From: an uncultured Opitutaceae bacterium
Lineage (GTDB): Bacteria; Verrucomicrobiota; Verrucomicrobiia; Opitutales; Opitutaceae
Assembly: GCA_937902925.1 (NCBI GenBank)
Contig: CALFNN010000092.1
Location: 1 to 64,000 of the forward strand
Reading direction: 5' to 3'
Length of the DNA: 64,000 nucleotides
The notes beneath the pieces are model-generated. The model had not been told where the DNA came from. It was given only the letters and a program-made list of their open reading frames with translations, and ran no database searches. This document shows, piece by piece, positions 25,644 to 35,207 of this stretch (positions within the stretch are counted from its first letter, which is position 1; the number at the start of each line of letters is the position of its first letter). The translations under genes and the position numbers were made by a program.

Positions 25644-28424
25644 ATGACTCGCGCCGGGGAGCCAGGTGCGCAACGTTACGGTCCGCCGCGCACGATGGGT
25701 TCACCTGCCAAAGACATTCCTGGAGCCGAACAGCGACGGCTGGCCGAAGACGCCCGGCGCGAGAAAAACTGGAAACGCTGGGGTCCGTATCTGGCCGAGC
25801 GCCAGTGGGGCACGGTGCGCGAGGATTATTCGGCCGACTGCGAACCATGGAACTACTTCACGCATGAGCATGCGCGCGGCCGCGCCTACCGGTGGGGCGA
25901 GGACGGACTGCTCGGGGTGACCGACCGCGAGTGCCGGCTCTGCTTCGCGCTCGCACTGTGGAACGGGAAGGATCCGATCCTGAAGGAACGGCTGTTCGGG
26001 TTGACCGGGCCGGAGGGAAATCACGGCGAGGATGTGAAGGAGTGTTACTTTTACCTCGATGCGACGCCGACGCATTCGTGGATGCGGGCGCTCTACAAAT
26101 ATCCGCAGGCCGAATTTCCCTACGAGCGACTGCGCGCGGAGAACCGCCGGCGGGGCCGGATCGAGCCGGAGTTCGAGTTGCTCGACACCGGCGTGTTCGA
26201 CGGCAATCGATATTTCGATGTCTTCGCCGAGTATGCCAAGGCGGGACCGGACGACCTCCTGATCCAGATCACGGTCGCGAACCGCGGGCCGGAGGCAGCG
26301 ACGTTGCACGTCCTGCCGACGCTGTGGTTCCGGAACTGCTGGTCGTGGGGCTGCCGGCACGAAGGGTGCGAGGTGAAACCGAAGCTGCGGGCCGTCGACG
26401 ACCGGCGCGTGCAATGCGATCACGCGACGCTCGGACGGTATTTTCTCGAGCTCGAACCGGGCGCGGATGCCGCGGCGCCGCTGCTCTTCACCGAAAACGA
26501 GACGAACGTGGCGCGGCTGTTCGGCAGCCCGAACGACACGCCGTTCAAGAAAGATGCCCTCCACGACGCCATCGTGGGGGGCGACGCCGCGGCGGTGAAT
26601 CCCGCGCGGACCGGGACCAAGTGCGCCGCGCACCACCGGCTGGAGTTGGCGCCGGGCGAGGAGCGCGTGCTACGCCTGCGGCTCTATGCCGCGAGCGAGC
26701 GGCCGGCCGAGGCGTTCGGCCGGAATTTCGAGGAAACGTGGACGGCGCGGCGCGCGGAGGCGGACGAGTTTTTCGGCGCGTTACTCGGCGGCGCGAACTG
26801 GCACGAGACGCGCGCGCCATTCGTGCGGCCGACGAAGGCGCCGGCCGGCAGCGGAATCGACGGCGATGAGGCGCGGCGCGTCGCGCGGCAGGCCTACGCC
26901 GGGCTGTTGTGGTCGAAACAGTTTTATCATCTCGTCGTGAAGGACTGGCTCTCGGGCGATCCGGAGCCGCCGCCGCCGCCGGCGACCCGGCTGGCCGGAC
27001 GCAACAGCGACTGGCCGCATCTCTACGCCCGCGACGTGCTGTCGATGCCGGACAAGTGGGAGTATCCCTGGTTCGCCGCGTGGGACCTCGCGTTTCACAT
27101 GCTGCCGATGGCACGGCTGGACCCCGAGTTTGCGAAAGGGCAACTGAACCTGCTCCTGCGCGAGTGGTATATGCACCCGAACGGCCAGATGCCGGCCTAC
27201 GAGTGGAATTTCTCCGACGTGAATCCGCCGGTCCACGCGTGGGCCTGCTGGCGCGTCTACAAGATGACCGCGCCGCGCGGCGGCCGCGACCGCACGTGGC
27301 TGGCGCGGGTGTTCCAGAAGCTGCTGGTGAATTTCACGTGGTGGGTGAATCGGAAGGACGTCGAGGGCCGGCACCTGTTCAGCGGCGGATTCCTCGGGCT
27401 CGACAACATTGGCGTGTTCGACCGCTCGAAGCCGCTGCCGACGGGCGGCCGGCTGGAGCAGGCCGACGGGACCGCGTGGATGGCGTTTTACTGCGGCACG
27501 ATGCTCTCGATGGCGCTCGAGCTGGCCGAGGGCGACGCGGCCTACGAGGACATCGCGTCGAAGTTCTTCGAGCATTTCGTGGCGATCGCGGATGCGATGA
27601 ATCACGTCGGCGGCACCGGCCTGTGGCACGAGGAGGATGGGTTTTACTACGACCAGCTGCTGGTCGACGGCCGCGCGACGCCGCTGCGCCTGCGCTCGAT
27701 GGTGGGCATCATTCCGCTTTTCACGGTCGAACTCATCGACGAGGCGCGGATGGCGAGACTGCCCGGATTTGCGAAGCGCACGCGGTGGTTCCTGAAAAAC
27801 CGCCCGGATCTCGCCGGACAGATCTCGCATCTCGAGCAACGGGGCGGCCACGGGCAGTATCTGCTCGCGATTCCATCGCGGGCGCGCCTCGAGCGGGTGC
27901 TGCGCTTCGTGCTCGACGAGGCGGAATTTTTGTCGGCGCACGGCGTGCGGTCGCTGTCGCGCGCCTATCGCGAGCAGCCGTTTGTCCTGCGCTCGAACGG
28001 CGACGAATGGCGGGTGGGCTACGTGCCGGGCGACTCGGACAGCGGGTTGTTCGGCGGCAATTCCAACTGGCGCGGACCGGTGTGGTTTCCGGCGAACTAC
28101 CTGCTGATCGAGGCCTTGGAGCGCTACCACCATTTCTATGGCGAGAGTTTCACGATGGAGTTTCCCACCGGGAGCGGACGGCGGCTGACGCTGGCCCAGA
28201 TTGCGAAGGACCTTTCGCGGCGGCTCGTGACATTGTTTTTGCCTGGTGCCGATGGTGGCCGGCCGGCCTTGGGCGGCGAGCGGCGCTTTGCCGAGGATCC
28301 GCACTGGCGCGACTGGGTGTGGTTCCACGAGTATTTTCATGGCGACACGGGGCAGGGCTTGGGTGCGAATCACCAGACCGGCTGGACGGCACTCGTCGCG
28401 AGGTTGATCGAGGGCGCTGGCTGA
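25644..28424 (+). CDS. GH63-type glucosidase (MGH1-like)
   Basis: A 926-residue cytoplasmic protein, no signal peptide. The ATG at 25644 lies four bases after the anti-sigma stop; an ATG at 25695 (MGSPAKDIPG) is also possible. Signature stretches are RWGPYLAERQWGTVREDYSA, YRWGEDGLLGV and, near the C-terminus, GGNSNWRGPVWFPANYLLIE, which place it in the bacterial GH63/MGH1-like (alpha/alpha)6 glucosidase group. WDLAFHMLPMARLD and HPNGQMPAYEWNFSDVNPPV carry likely acidic catalytic residues. It probably hydrolyses an alpha-glucosidic oligosaccharide or glycosylated compatible solute; the substrate is not defined for most of these proteins. Confidence 0.8.
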   Translation: MTRAGEPGAQRYGPPRTMGSPAKDIPGAEQRRLAEDARREKNWKRWGPYLAERQWGTVREDYSADCEPWNYFTHEHARGRAYRWGEDGLLGVTDRECRLCFALALWNGKDPILKERLFGLTGPEGNHGEDVKECYFYLDATPTHSWMRALYKYPQAEFPYERLRAENRRRGRIEPEFELLDTGVFDGNRYFDVFAEYAKAGPDDLLIQITVANRGPEAATLHVLPTLWFRNCWSWGCRHEGCEVKPKLRAVDDRRVQCDHATLGRYFLELEPGADAAAPLLFTENETNVARLFGSPNDTPFKKDALHDAIVGGDAAAVNPARTGTKCAAHHRLELAPGEERVLRLRLYAASERPAEAFGRNFEETWTARRAEADEFFGALLGGANWHETRAPFVRPTKAPAGSGIDGDEARRVARQAYAGLLWSKQFYHLVVKDWLSGDPEPPPPPATRLAGRNSDWPHLYARDVLSMPDKWEYPWFAAWDLAFHMLPMARLDPEFAKGQLNLLLREWYMHPNGQMPAYEWNFSDVNPPVHAWACWRVYKMTAPRGGRDRTWLARVFQKLLVNFTWWVNRKDVEGRHLFSGGFLGLDNIGVFDRSKPLPTGGRLEQADGTAWMAFYCGTMLSMALELAEGDAAYEDIASKFFEHFVAIADAMNHVGGTGLWHEEDGFYYDQLLVDGRATPLRLRSMVGIIPLFTVELIDEARMARLPGFAKRTRWFLKNRPDLAGQISHLEQRGGHGQYLLAIPSRARLERVLRFVLDEAEFLSAHGVRSLSRAYREQPFVLRSNGDEWRVGYVPGDSDSGLFGGNSNWRGPVWFPANYLLIEALERYHHFYGESFTMEFPTGSGRRLTLAQIAKDLSRRLVTLFLPGADGGRPALGGERRFAEDPHWRDWVWFHEYFHGDTGQGLGANHQTGWTALVARLIEGAG

Positions 28425-28582
28425 CAGCGAACCCGGGATGAATTTGGCAGGCGTGCGTTTTGCAGGCATTTTTAGGTTCCGCCGAAAATGTCGGAAAATC
28501 TCCGCGACCGCGCGCACCGGGCGGGGGCCGGAGGGTCAAGCGGGTCGTGCACTCCAGTGCTTCCAACGGTCTGCTTCGCACG

Positions 28583-29020
28583 ATGCGCCTCCTGGGCGCG
28601 ACCGGGGCCTTGGCGCTCTCGGTGGCGGTGGCCTCGGGGTCCGAACGCTGGGAGACGCTCGAGGCGATCCATTGCGTGGAGAATCCGCACAATGTCACGC
28701 GCCCGGGTCTGTTTGGCGAACTGGGCGCCTACCAGTTTCGCGAGTCGACCTGGCGGCAGCACACCACGGTGCCATTCGCCCGGGCGCTCGATCGCGACGT
28801 CTCGGACATGGTGGCCGTCAGGCACTACGACTACCTGAAGCGCGGGCTGGAACGCGCGGGTCTGCCGGTCACGCCCTACAATATCGCGCTGGCGTGGAAC
28901 GGCGGCCTGGATGCGGCGGTGCGCGGTTGCGCGCCGGCGGCGGCGCGGGATTACGCGGAGCGAGTGGCGAACATCGCCGCCACGCTGCACCGGCCGGAAC
29001 TCGTCGCGAGCGTCCGCTAG
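28583..29020 (+). CDS. Small secreted lysozyme/transglycosylase-fold protein
   Basis: A 145-residue protein from the ATG at 28583, which gives a clean signal peptide (MRLLGATGALALSVAVASGS). An ATG at 28460 in frame would add a basic, non-signal-like stretch. The mature part has ERWETLEAIHCVENPHNVTR, GAYQFRESTWRQHT, and NIALAWNGGLDAAVRG, the layout of soluble-lytic-transglycosylase-like folds (catalytic Glu near the start, 'GAYQFRxSTW', 'YNxAWNGG'). It may cleave peptidoglycan or act as a binding protein. Active Glu likely lies in LEAIHCVEN, but this is by analogy. Confidence 0.6.
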   Translation: MRLLGATGALALSVAVASGSERWETLEAIHCVENPHNVTRPGLFGELGAYQFRESTWRQHTTVPFARALDRDVSDMVAVRHYDYLKRGLERAGLPVTPYNIALAWNGGLDAAVRGCAPAAARDYAERVANIAATLHRPELVASVR

Positions 29021-29090
29021 CGCGGGGCGGGTGGCGGCGCGCAGATTCGCCTTGGTTGCATCCGTGGATGCGCCAAGCTCGCGGTCGCGC

Positions 29091-31289
29091 ATGAAGTCCA
29101 GCCTGGCGTTTTTCAAACAGCATGTCCTGCCGGCGCTCGTCTGCTTCGCGCTCGCATATGCCGTCGGCCAGACCGAATGGGTGCAACGGGTGGCGAATCT
29201 CACGCTGGATTCGCGCACGAAGTTTCGCGCTCATTTCTTTCCGACCAAGCCGCGCGACGACGTCGCGGTCGTCGGCATCGACCAGGAGAGCCTGAACCAA
29301 CTGGGCCGGTGGCCCTGGGACCGCAATGTCCACGGGGATTTCCTGCAATTGGTCGGCCGGATGAAACCCAGCGTCGTGGCGTGGGATATTCTCTTCGATG
29401 ATCCGAGCGAGCACGACGCGCATTTCGCGGACGGCATCCGCAAGGGCGGGGCGGACGTGGTGCTGGGCGGGCAGGGCGTCGAGGCGGACCTCGGGATTCC
29501 GCCGGACGACGCGTCGGTGAAGAATTTCAAGCTCGCCCCGCTGACCCGGATCGAAGGCGACGCGACGAAGATCGTGACTTACCCGGCGATGTCGGTGCCG
29601 CATTCACCGCTCGGCGAGGTGGCCGACATCGGGTTTGTCGACACCCCGCCCGGTCCCGACGGATTTCGACGCGACGCCCCGCTGGTGGTGCGGATCGGGT
29701 CGCGGGTTTATCCGACGCTCGCTTTGCGCAGCCTCATGCATCACTGGCACCTCACGCCCGACCAGGTGACGGTGCGGCTCGGCGACGCGGTCGTGCTCGA
29801 GAGCGAGTTCATCAAGCGGCGGATCCCGATCGACGCGACCGGCGCGTTTTTCATCAACTACCGGCACGCGCTCGACGGGTTTTTGAACTTCGGCTACGGC
29901 GAGACTTTCGCGGCGCTCTACCAACGCATCGTGCAGAAGAAAACCGTCGACGTGCCGGAATTCACGGGACGCATCCTGCTCGTCGGGCAGACCGCCGACG
30001 GGCTCTCGGATTTCGGGCCCACGCCGTTTTCTGCGCTGACCCCGCTGGTGCTGGTCCACGCCAACGTCCTCGAGAACGTGCTGAACGAGGACTACGCCAC
30101 GCGGGCGCCGCCGGTGCCGATCTGGCTCGGCGGCTGCGCGATCACGGTCGCGAGCCTGGCGTTTTTTTCGAAGCGGAAGTTCAGCGGCCAGGTGCTGTTT
30201 TCGCTCGGGCTGCCGCTGGTTTACGGCATGATCTCGGCGCTCTTTTGGGCGAAGTTCAGCATCCGGGTGCCGATCGTGTGGCCGGTGCTGGGCTTCGTGG
30301 CGGCGCAGATTTATTCCGGCGGACGGCGGGTGCTGTCGGAGCAGCGCGCGAAGGAACAGATCAAGGGGATGTTCGGCACCTACATCTCGCCGGAACTCGT
30401 CGACCGGATGGTGGCGTCGGGCGTGTCGCCGCAGCTCGGTGGCCACGAGGAGGAAATCACGGCGTATTTCAGCGACATCCAGGGCTACTCGACCTTTTCG
30501 GAAAAACTTCCGCCCGCCCAACTGGTCGAACTGCTCAACGATTACCTGACCGCGTGCACCGACATCGTGCAGGAGGAGGGCGGCACGCTCGACAAATACA
30601 TCGGCGACGCCGTGGTCGCGATGTTCGGGGCACCGATCGCGCTGCCCGACCACGCCTACCGCGCGTGCGTGACGGCGCTGCGGGTGCAGCAGAAGCTCGA
30701 CGAACTCCGGGCCAAGTGGGAACGCGAGGGTGAGCGCTGGCCCGAGGGCGTGCGGCGGATGCGGTCGCGCATCGGGCTCAACACCGGCGCGGCCGTCATC
30801 GGCAACATGGGCAGCCGCACGCGCTTCAACTACACGATGACCGGCGACAACGTGAACCTCGCTGCGCGGATGGAGAGCGGAGCGAAGCAGTGGGGCGTCT
30901 ACACGATGATCACCGAGGCGACGAAGCTCGCGTGCGAACGGCACGGCGGGGACCGCATCGTGTTCCGCTCCCTCGGCCGCATGGTCGTCAAGGGCCGGAC
31001 GCAACCGTTGCCACTGTTCGAGCCGGTCGGCTTCAAGGAAATCATCGCGCCGCAGACGCGGCAGTGCATCGAGTTTTTCGAGCAAGGTCTCGCCAGCTAC
31101 TACGCGCGCGACTGGGATGCGGCGCTTGCGTGGTTCGGGAAAAGCCACGTCTTCGAGCCCAACGCGCCGGGCCGCATTCCCGGTGTCGTCAGCAATCCGT
31201 CGAAAATCTACCTCGGGATCGTGGCCGGGTTGAAGCAGTCGCCGCCGGCGGCGGAGTGGGATGGCGTTTTTGTGATGTCGGAGAAATGA
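29091..31289 (+). CDS. CHASE2-domain adenylate/guanylate cyclase
   Basis: A 732-residue protein from the ATG at 29091. An N-terminal membrane helix (VLPALVCFALAYAVGQ) is followed by an extracytoplasmic CHASE2 sensor (VAVVGIDQESLNQLGRWPWD with DRNVHGDFL). Two to three membrane helices then lie near residues 345-415. The C-terminal class III cyclase domain has metal-binding Asp in AYFSDIQGYSTFS and KYIGDAVVAMFGAP, and TMTGDNVNLAARME with the transition-state Asn and Arg; it should be active. The FecR-domain gene follows on the same strand, a pairing known in many bacteria. The signal sensed is unknown. Confidence 0.88.
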   Translation: MKSSLAFFKQHVLPALVCFALAYAVGQTEWVQRVANLTLDSRTKFRAHFFPTKPRDDVAVVGIDQESLNQLGRWPWDRNVHGDFLQLVGRMKPSVVAWDILFDDPSEHDAHFADGIRKGGADVVLGGQGVEADLGIPPDDASVKNFKLAPLTRIEGDATKIVTYPAMSVPHSPLGEVADIGFVDTPPGPDGFRRDAPLVVRIGSRVYPTLALRSLMHHWHLTPDQVTVRLGDAVVLESEFIKRRIPIDATGAFFINYRHALDGFLNFGYGETFAALYQRIVQKKTVDVPEFTGRILLVGQTADGLSDFGPTPFSALTPLVLVHANVLENVLNEDYATRAPPVPIWLGGCAITVASLAFFSKRKFSGQVLFSLGLPLVYGMISALFWAKFSIRVPIVWPVLGFVAAQIYSGGRRVLSEQRAKEQIKGMFGTYISPELVDRMVASGVSPQLGGHEEEITAYFSDIQGYSTFSEKLPPAQLVELLNDYLTACTDIVQEEGGTLDKYIGDAVVAMFGAPIALPDHAYRACVTALRVQQKLDELRAKWEREGERWPEGVRRMRSRIGLNTGAAVIGNMGSRTRFNYTMTGDNVNLAARMESGAKQWGVYTMITEATKLACERHGGDRIVFRSLGRMVVKGRTQPLPLFEPVGFKEIIAPQTRQCIEFFEQGLASYYARDWDAALAWFGKSHVFEPNAPGRIPGVVSNPSKIYLGIVAGLKQSPPAAEWDGVFVMSEK

Positions 31290-31478
31290 ATCCGCGGGCC
31301 GGGTGGCGTCCCCATCGACGGGCAATTTTTTGCGGAAATGGCGGCTGGGTCAGCGAGGTGGGAGCCTTGCCTCGAATCGTTTTTCGAGATTGCAATCACC
31401 TTGCCCGTCATGAGTATCCCGCTCGCGACTAACTCGTCCGTTCGACTTTTAATTCGCATAGCTCAAGCCGTTGCACCC

Positions 31479-32669
31479 ATGACACACCTAACTAGGAAGC
31501 TTCTCTCCACGATAGCCTTGGGCCTGATGTCCCTCGTGCTTTCCGCCGCCGTGGCGCAGGCGCAAGACTCAAAAATCGTCAAGATCATCGGCAATGCCCA
31601 AGGGGCCACGATTACACGCAACGGGGCGACCATTCAGCTGACTGAAGGCATGCCCATCCAGGTCAAAGACATCATTAACACCGGTGCCGGAGTCGATGTC
31701 TACGTCCAGCCCTACGCGGGTGTCGTTGCCACGGTGAAGCAGAATTCTCACGTCGGGGTGTCGATGCTGGCAGCTGATGATGCCGAACTCGACCTGACTG
31801 TCGCTGGTGGTGGCGGTAGCGTCGTGGCACAAATTGAGCCCAATAAAGGGCATAAATTTGGTGTGCGAACCCCGAAGGGCGTTGCGGCAGCCAAAGGCAC
31901 GGTCTACACGGTTGTGTCGGACGGTGTTACCTACCACGTGGAAACCTTTGCGGGTTCGGTTACCATCACCCCGATACCGGATCCTGCCAATCCCAACGCG
32001 CCGCTGCCCCCGGCGATTACACTGGGCGCCGGGACTTCGACTGGCGGGACCTCCGAACAAAATGCCGTCGCTGCATCCATCGCTCTCGCTGCGGTGGCTG
32101 TCGTGGCGCAGGACACGAATTTAGGCAGCGCCAGCACCACTGCCGGCACGGAATTGTCGGTTGTAATGAATTCCATCATCAAGAGTTCACCCGAAGCGGT
32201 TGGCACCGCGGTCGCGTCCGCGGCTTCGGCGGCACCGGGGCAGGCAACAAATCTCGTCCAGACTGCTGTTACCCAAGCCGCTAACTTGGCACAGTCCGGC
32301 TCGACGGTGTCCGTGGCTAACATCGCCCAGCAAGCGACCCAAGGTGCCACGACTGGATTGAAGAGCCCTGCCTCTGGCACGGAATCTCAAACATCGGGTT
32401 CAACGACCACAGCCACCACACTCGCGACCGCGGCTGTGAACGCGGCCAAGAGCGCGGGCGTCACCGACACAACCCAATTAAACAATATCGCGACGGGGGC
32501 CGTGACGGGGGCGGCCTCGGGATCGGGTCAGAATGCAACTGACATCGGAACCACGGTTCAAACGAATACCGCGACCTCTGTCAGCGCGAACCCAACGAAC
32601 ACGAACGCGAACGCGACCCCGATCACGACGATCGACCCGGGGATCAAGGTCAGCCCATCAGGGGGTTGA
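31479..32669 (+). CDS. Secreted FecR-domain protein with Ala/Thr-rich C-terminus
   Basis: A 396-residue protein from the ATG at 31479, giving a signal peptide cut near residue 28 (LSAAVAQA). Residues ~30-160 match the FecR domain (KIVKIIGNAQGATITRNGA, TPKGVAAAKGTVYTV), the fold of the iron-dicitrate anti-sigma's periplasmic part, used here without a membrane anchor. The C-terminal ~230 residues are low-complexity Ala/Thr/Ser/Asn-rich, probably surface-exposed. It lies 189 bases after the CHASE2 cyclase gene and is followed by a strong terminator. Confidence 0.75.
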   Translation: MTHLTRKLLSTIALGLMSLVLSAAVAQAQDSKIVKIIGNAQGATITRNGATIQLTEGMPIQVKDIINTGAGVDVYVQPYAGVVATVKQNSHVGVSMLAADDAELDLTVAGGGGSVVAQIEPNKGHKFGVRTPKGVAAAKGTVYTVVSDGVTYHVETFAGSVTITPIPDPANPNAPLPPAITLGAGTSTGGTSEQNAVAASIALAAVAVVAQDTNLGSASTTAGTELSVVMNSIIKSSPEAVGTAVASAASAAPGQATNLVQTAVTQAANLAQSGSTVSVANIAQQATQGATTGLKSPASGTESQTSGSTTTATTLATAAVNAAKSAGVTDTTQLNNIATGAVTGAASGSGQNATDIGTTVQTNTATSVSANPTNTNANATPITTIDPGIKVSPSGG

Positions 32670-32694
32670 GGAATTATCCGGTATCAATCGCGCG

Positions 32695-32721
32695 CGCCGG
32701 CCCTCGGGCCGGCGTTTTTAT
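32695..32721 (+). terminator. Rho-independent terminator after FecR gene
   Basis: Stem CGCCGGCCC / GGGCCGGCG with a minimal loop, followed by TTTTTATTT. It sits 25 bases after the stop. Confidence 0.85.
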
Positions 32722-32731
32722 TTCGGTCGCC

Positions 32732-32806
32732 GTAGAGCGTCTGTCTTGCGGACGCCGGATTCGGATGGCCCAAGGTATCACCGCGTCTGCAAGACAGACG
32801 CCCTAC
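32732..32806. repeat. REP-like inverted repeat
   Basis: A 24-base arm starting GTAGAGCGTCTGTCTTGC (32732-32755) and its near-exact complement ending AAGACAGACGCCCTAC (32783-32806), with two mismatches and a 27-base spacer. The arm also occurs alone at 55885-55908 with four differences, so this is a dispersed element, not just a terminator. Confidence 0.6.
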
Positions 32807-32822
32807 CATTTACGGTTCCGCT

Positions 32823-33284
32823 CAGAGAAACGACGCCTGCTTCGGGGCCTTCGCCGCGCGCCTTCTTCTTCGGCCGAGGCGTTGAGATGCCGCGGCGGTT
32901 TGGCAGCCTTGAGTGCCACCGCACTTTCGCGGTCGGTGACGATGCAGTCGCAGATCTGGTGACGCGCATCCGGAGCCAGTTCGCCGTGCTGCTCGTTTCG
33001 GCATAATCCGCGGGCCCGTAGCCGTGAATCCGGCCGGATTGGAGCGGTCTGGTCGTTCTGCGCGAACTCCTCGGGCTTGGCGGGATTGTAAACGGCACGA
33101 GCCCGGCCGCCGCCGCTTTTCACGACAGAAAAACCGGGACATCGCTTGGGCCGTCGGCGATGGAGGTCTTGTTGGGCCGCGGAATCCGCGGTCCTCGTCG
33201 GCCATCTCGAGTTCGCGTCGATCGCGGGATTCTTGTTCGAGTCCTTGTTGATTTCGAAGATGACGCGGGCCTTGGCGGTGTCGA
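32823..33284 (-). pseudogene. Decayed partial copy of the HAD phosphatase gene
   Basis: The ~460 bases match the 3' half of the intact HAD gene at 35208-36233: SVVKSGGGRARAVYNPAKPE here versus SVVKSGGGRAYAVYNPAKPE there, and ESAVALKAAKPPRHLNAS in both. Frames shift at least twice (for example a lost base where the gene reads WLRMHVHQICD), and the 5' half including the catalytic DFDKTL motif is absent. A REP-like repeat adjoins it. Confidence 0.85.
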
Positions 33285-33421
33285 CGCAGATTCCGTGCGT
33301 GGACACTCGAAACCCAACGCAAAAATTATGCGTTGACCGCCGCTTGGGATGATACTTATTCCCTCTCTTGTCTCTTCCTTCATCCTCGTGGCATCGGTTC
33401 AAACTGCGAATTATCTCATTC

Positions 33422-34225
33422 ATGAAAAACGCCATATTCTGCAATAAGCCCGTAGCGGATTCCATCCCTCGGATGCTGGGGTTCTCTGTCGGTCGCTCTG
33501 CCGTCGTGGGCCTGATCGCTTCAATTTGCCTCCTGCTCTCTCCAACAAGCGCGCGAGCGCAGCTCGATGCCAGCAATTTCCCGGCTGGCGCTGCAGGGGC
33601 ATCGACGATCCGCGATCTCGCGCTGACCAACGACGCCGCAACCCTCGCTTCGATCATCAACTTGGAGCAGAGCTTGAAAGACCAGCTGGCGGGTGCAACC
33701 GATGCGCAGAAAGACACAATCAATGGCCAACTGACTGCGATCGGAGCGGGAATCGCCCAAGCGATCGCTGCCAATCCGTCGACGCTTGCTACGTTTGTCT
33801 CTTTGTCTCAGAACTTAAACGGTCAACTGGCGGGCGCGACGAATTCCGAAGGTAGCATCCTCCGGAGCCAACTGGCCGCTATCGGATCGATGCTTGGTAG
33901 TGCGGTCCAATCCAATCCGGATTTGGCGGATCAAGTTCAAACGGGCCTCGTAGCTGCGGGGGTGCCGGGCGTCAATACGGCGTATGCCGCTACCACGGGT
34001 AACACCGTGACAGCCGCCACAGGCCCTGGCGGCGGTGGCGGCGGTGGCGGCGGGGTTGGTGGGCCGACGGGCGAGGCCACGCCCAGCGGCGGCACTGGCG
34101 GAGGCGGGAGTGGCGGCGGCAGCACTGGCACTGGCAACAGTGGCGGCGGTTTGACCGGTGGCGGTGGATCCGGCGGCGGTTCGGTTGACCCGGGTCTGAC
34201 GGCGGGCTCTGTTAGCCCTCACTAG
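33422..34225 (+). CDS. Secreted protein with Gly-rich tail, unknown
   Basis: A 267-residue protein from the ATG at 33422. The long N-terminal signal region ends near residue 45 (LLLSPTSARAQ). Two related segments follow: QLAGATDAQKDTINGQLTAI and QLAGATNSEGSILRSQLAAI, which look like an internal repeat of ~40-60 residues. The last ~90 residues are almost pure Gly/Ser/Thr, a surface-exposed or disordered tail. A terminator follows. It stands beside the FecR protein and a third small secreted protein, so a shared envelope role is possible, without further evidence. Confidence 0.6.
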   Translation: MKNAIFCNKPVADSIPRMLGFSVGRSAVVGLIASICLLLSPTSARAQLDASNFPAGAAGASTIRDLALTNDAATLASIINLEQSLKDQLAGATDAQKDTINGQLTAIGAGIAQAIAANPSTLATFVSLSQNLNGQLAGATNSEGSILRSQLAAIGSMLGSAVQSNPDLADQVQTGLVAAGVPGVNTAYAATTGNTVTAATGPGGGGGGGGGVGGPTGEATPSGGTGGGGSGGGSTGTGNSGGGLTGGGGSGGGSVDPGLTAGSVSPH

Positions 34226-34247
34226 CCCTCCAGTTCAGTTTCTCTAG

Positions 34248-34276
34248 AAACGCCGGGGTATAACTCCGGCGTTTTT
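34248..34276 (+). terminator. Rho-independent terminator
   Basis: Stem AACGCCGG / CCGGCGTT with a nine-base loop, then TTTTTT. It lies 23 bases after the stop of the Gly-rich protein gene. Confidence 0.85.
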
Positions 34277-34503
34277 TGTGCGCGAAGCAAGCCCATGATC
34301 TGTCAGGCCAGTTTTCCACATGGAGCGAAATCAGTCGGCCCTTTACCATTCGCATCCGGCTGATCGTTGTTGAAGCGGCGCCAACTGGGGTGCTGGCGGG
34401 AGCCTCGGGGAAAAAATTCTGTCGCTCAACGATTGGGGGAGTGTTTGTTGTTTCTGAACTATCTGCATCCTCGATGCGAAATATCGATCATGGACTGGTT
34501 CGG

Positions 34504-35103
34504 ATGAAGAACGCCGGCGTTATCCGGAGACTCGCTCTCGTGGCGACGCTCTTCGGCTCCACGGTTTGGGCGGCCGGCATCGTGCCGAAGGGAAAAACGA
34601 TCCGGCTCCGAACGAATACTTGCGTCTTCTTCGATTTGCAGGAGACCGTCGGTCGCGACGGGGCACCTTCCATGTGGACGGTGGAAACCGTCGGAGTGGT
34701 GCCGACGCCCAAAAGCGCCCTGGGGGTAATTGTGGATTCCTGGCTCGTTGGTGGCACCGTGACAGGCGTGACGGTCACTGAAAGAGGTTGGAACCTCGAC
34801 GTCGAAGTTGCCGATCTGGCGGTCAAGCCGAAAGACTCGCTGGCTCCATTGACGCTGCCTGCGCTGACCAACCTCCTCCAAGCCCAAGTGAGCCGGGCCA
34901 TCGCGCAAGCCATTGCAAAAGGAGTGCTGCCGGCAGGCAGCACCGTTCCCGTGGTTTCGGCGGATGGTCTCACGTCGGGCGAGGCCTGGGTAACCTACGC
35001 CGGAAGCGGTGCCACGCCCGTCACGCCCGACACGGCGGAACAACGGGCGCGCGCGGACGCCCGAGCTGCCGCCGAAAAACCCGAAGCGACCGGGAAACCT
35101 TGA
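34504..35103 (+). CDS. Secreted protein, 199 aa, unknown
   Basis: From the ATG at 34504, MKNAGVIRRLALVATLFGST is a plain signal peptide; an ATG at 34474 would add ten residues. The mature protein starts GIVPKGKTIRLRTNTCVFFD and has VDSWLVGGTVTGVTVTERGW near the middle and an Ala/Glu-rich tail. No known family comes to mind. It belongs to a run of three secreted proteins on the plus strand (31479-35103). The gene stops 104 bases before the convergent HAD gene. Confidence 0.5.
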   Translation: MKNAGVIRRLALVATLFGSTVWAAGIVPKGKTIRLRTNTCVFFDLQETVGRDGAPSMWTVETVGVVPTPKSALGVIVDSWLVGGTVTGVTVTERGWNLDVEVADLAVKPKDSLAPLTLPALTNLLQAQVSRAIAQAIAKGVLPAGSTVPVVSADGLTSGEAWVTYAGSGATPVTPDTAEQRARADARAAAEKPEATGKP

Positions 35104-35207
35104 GACTTACGCTCGAGAGATCGCCGCCGCGGTGGTGACTTTTTCCCGAATAGTGAAACCTCTGGCTGCGGTTCGATTTTCCACTCGCTCGAAATCGAGC
35201 AGGGCAT

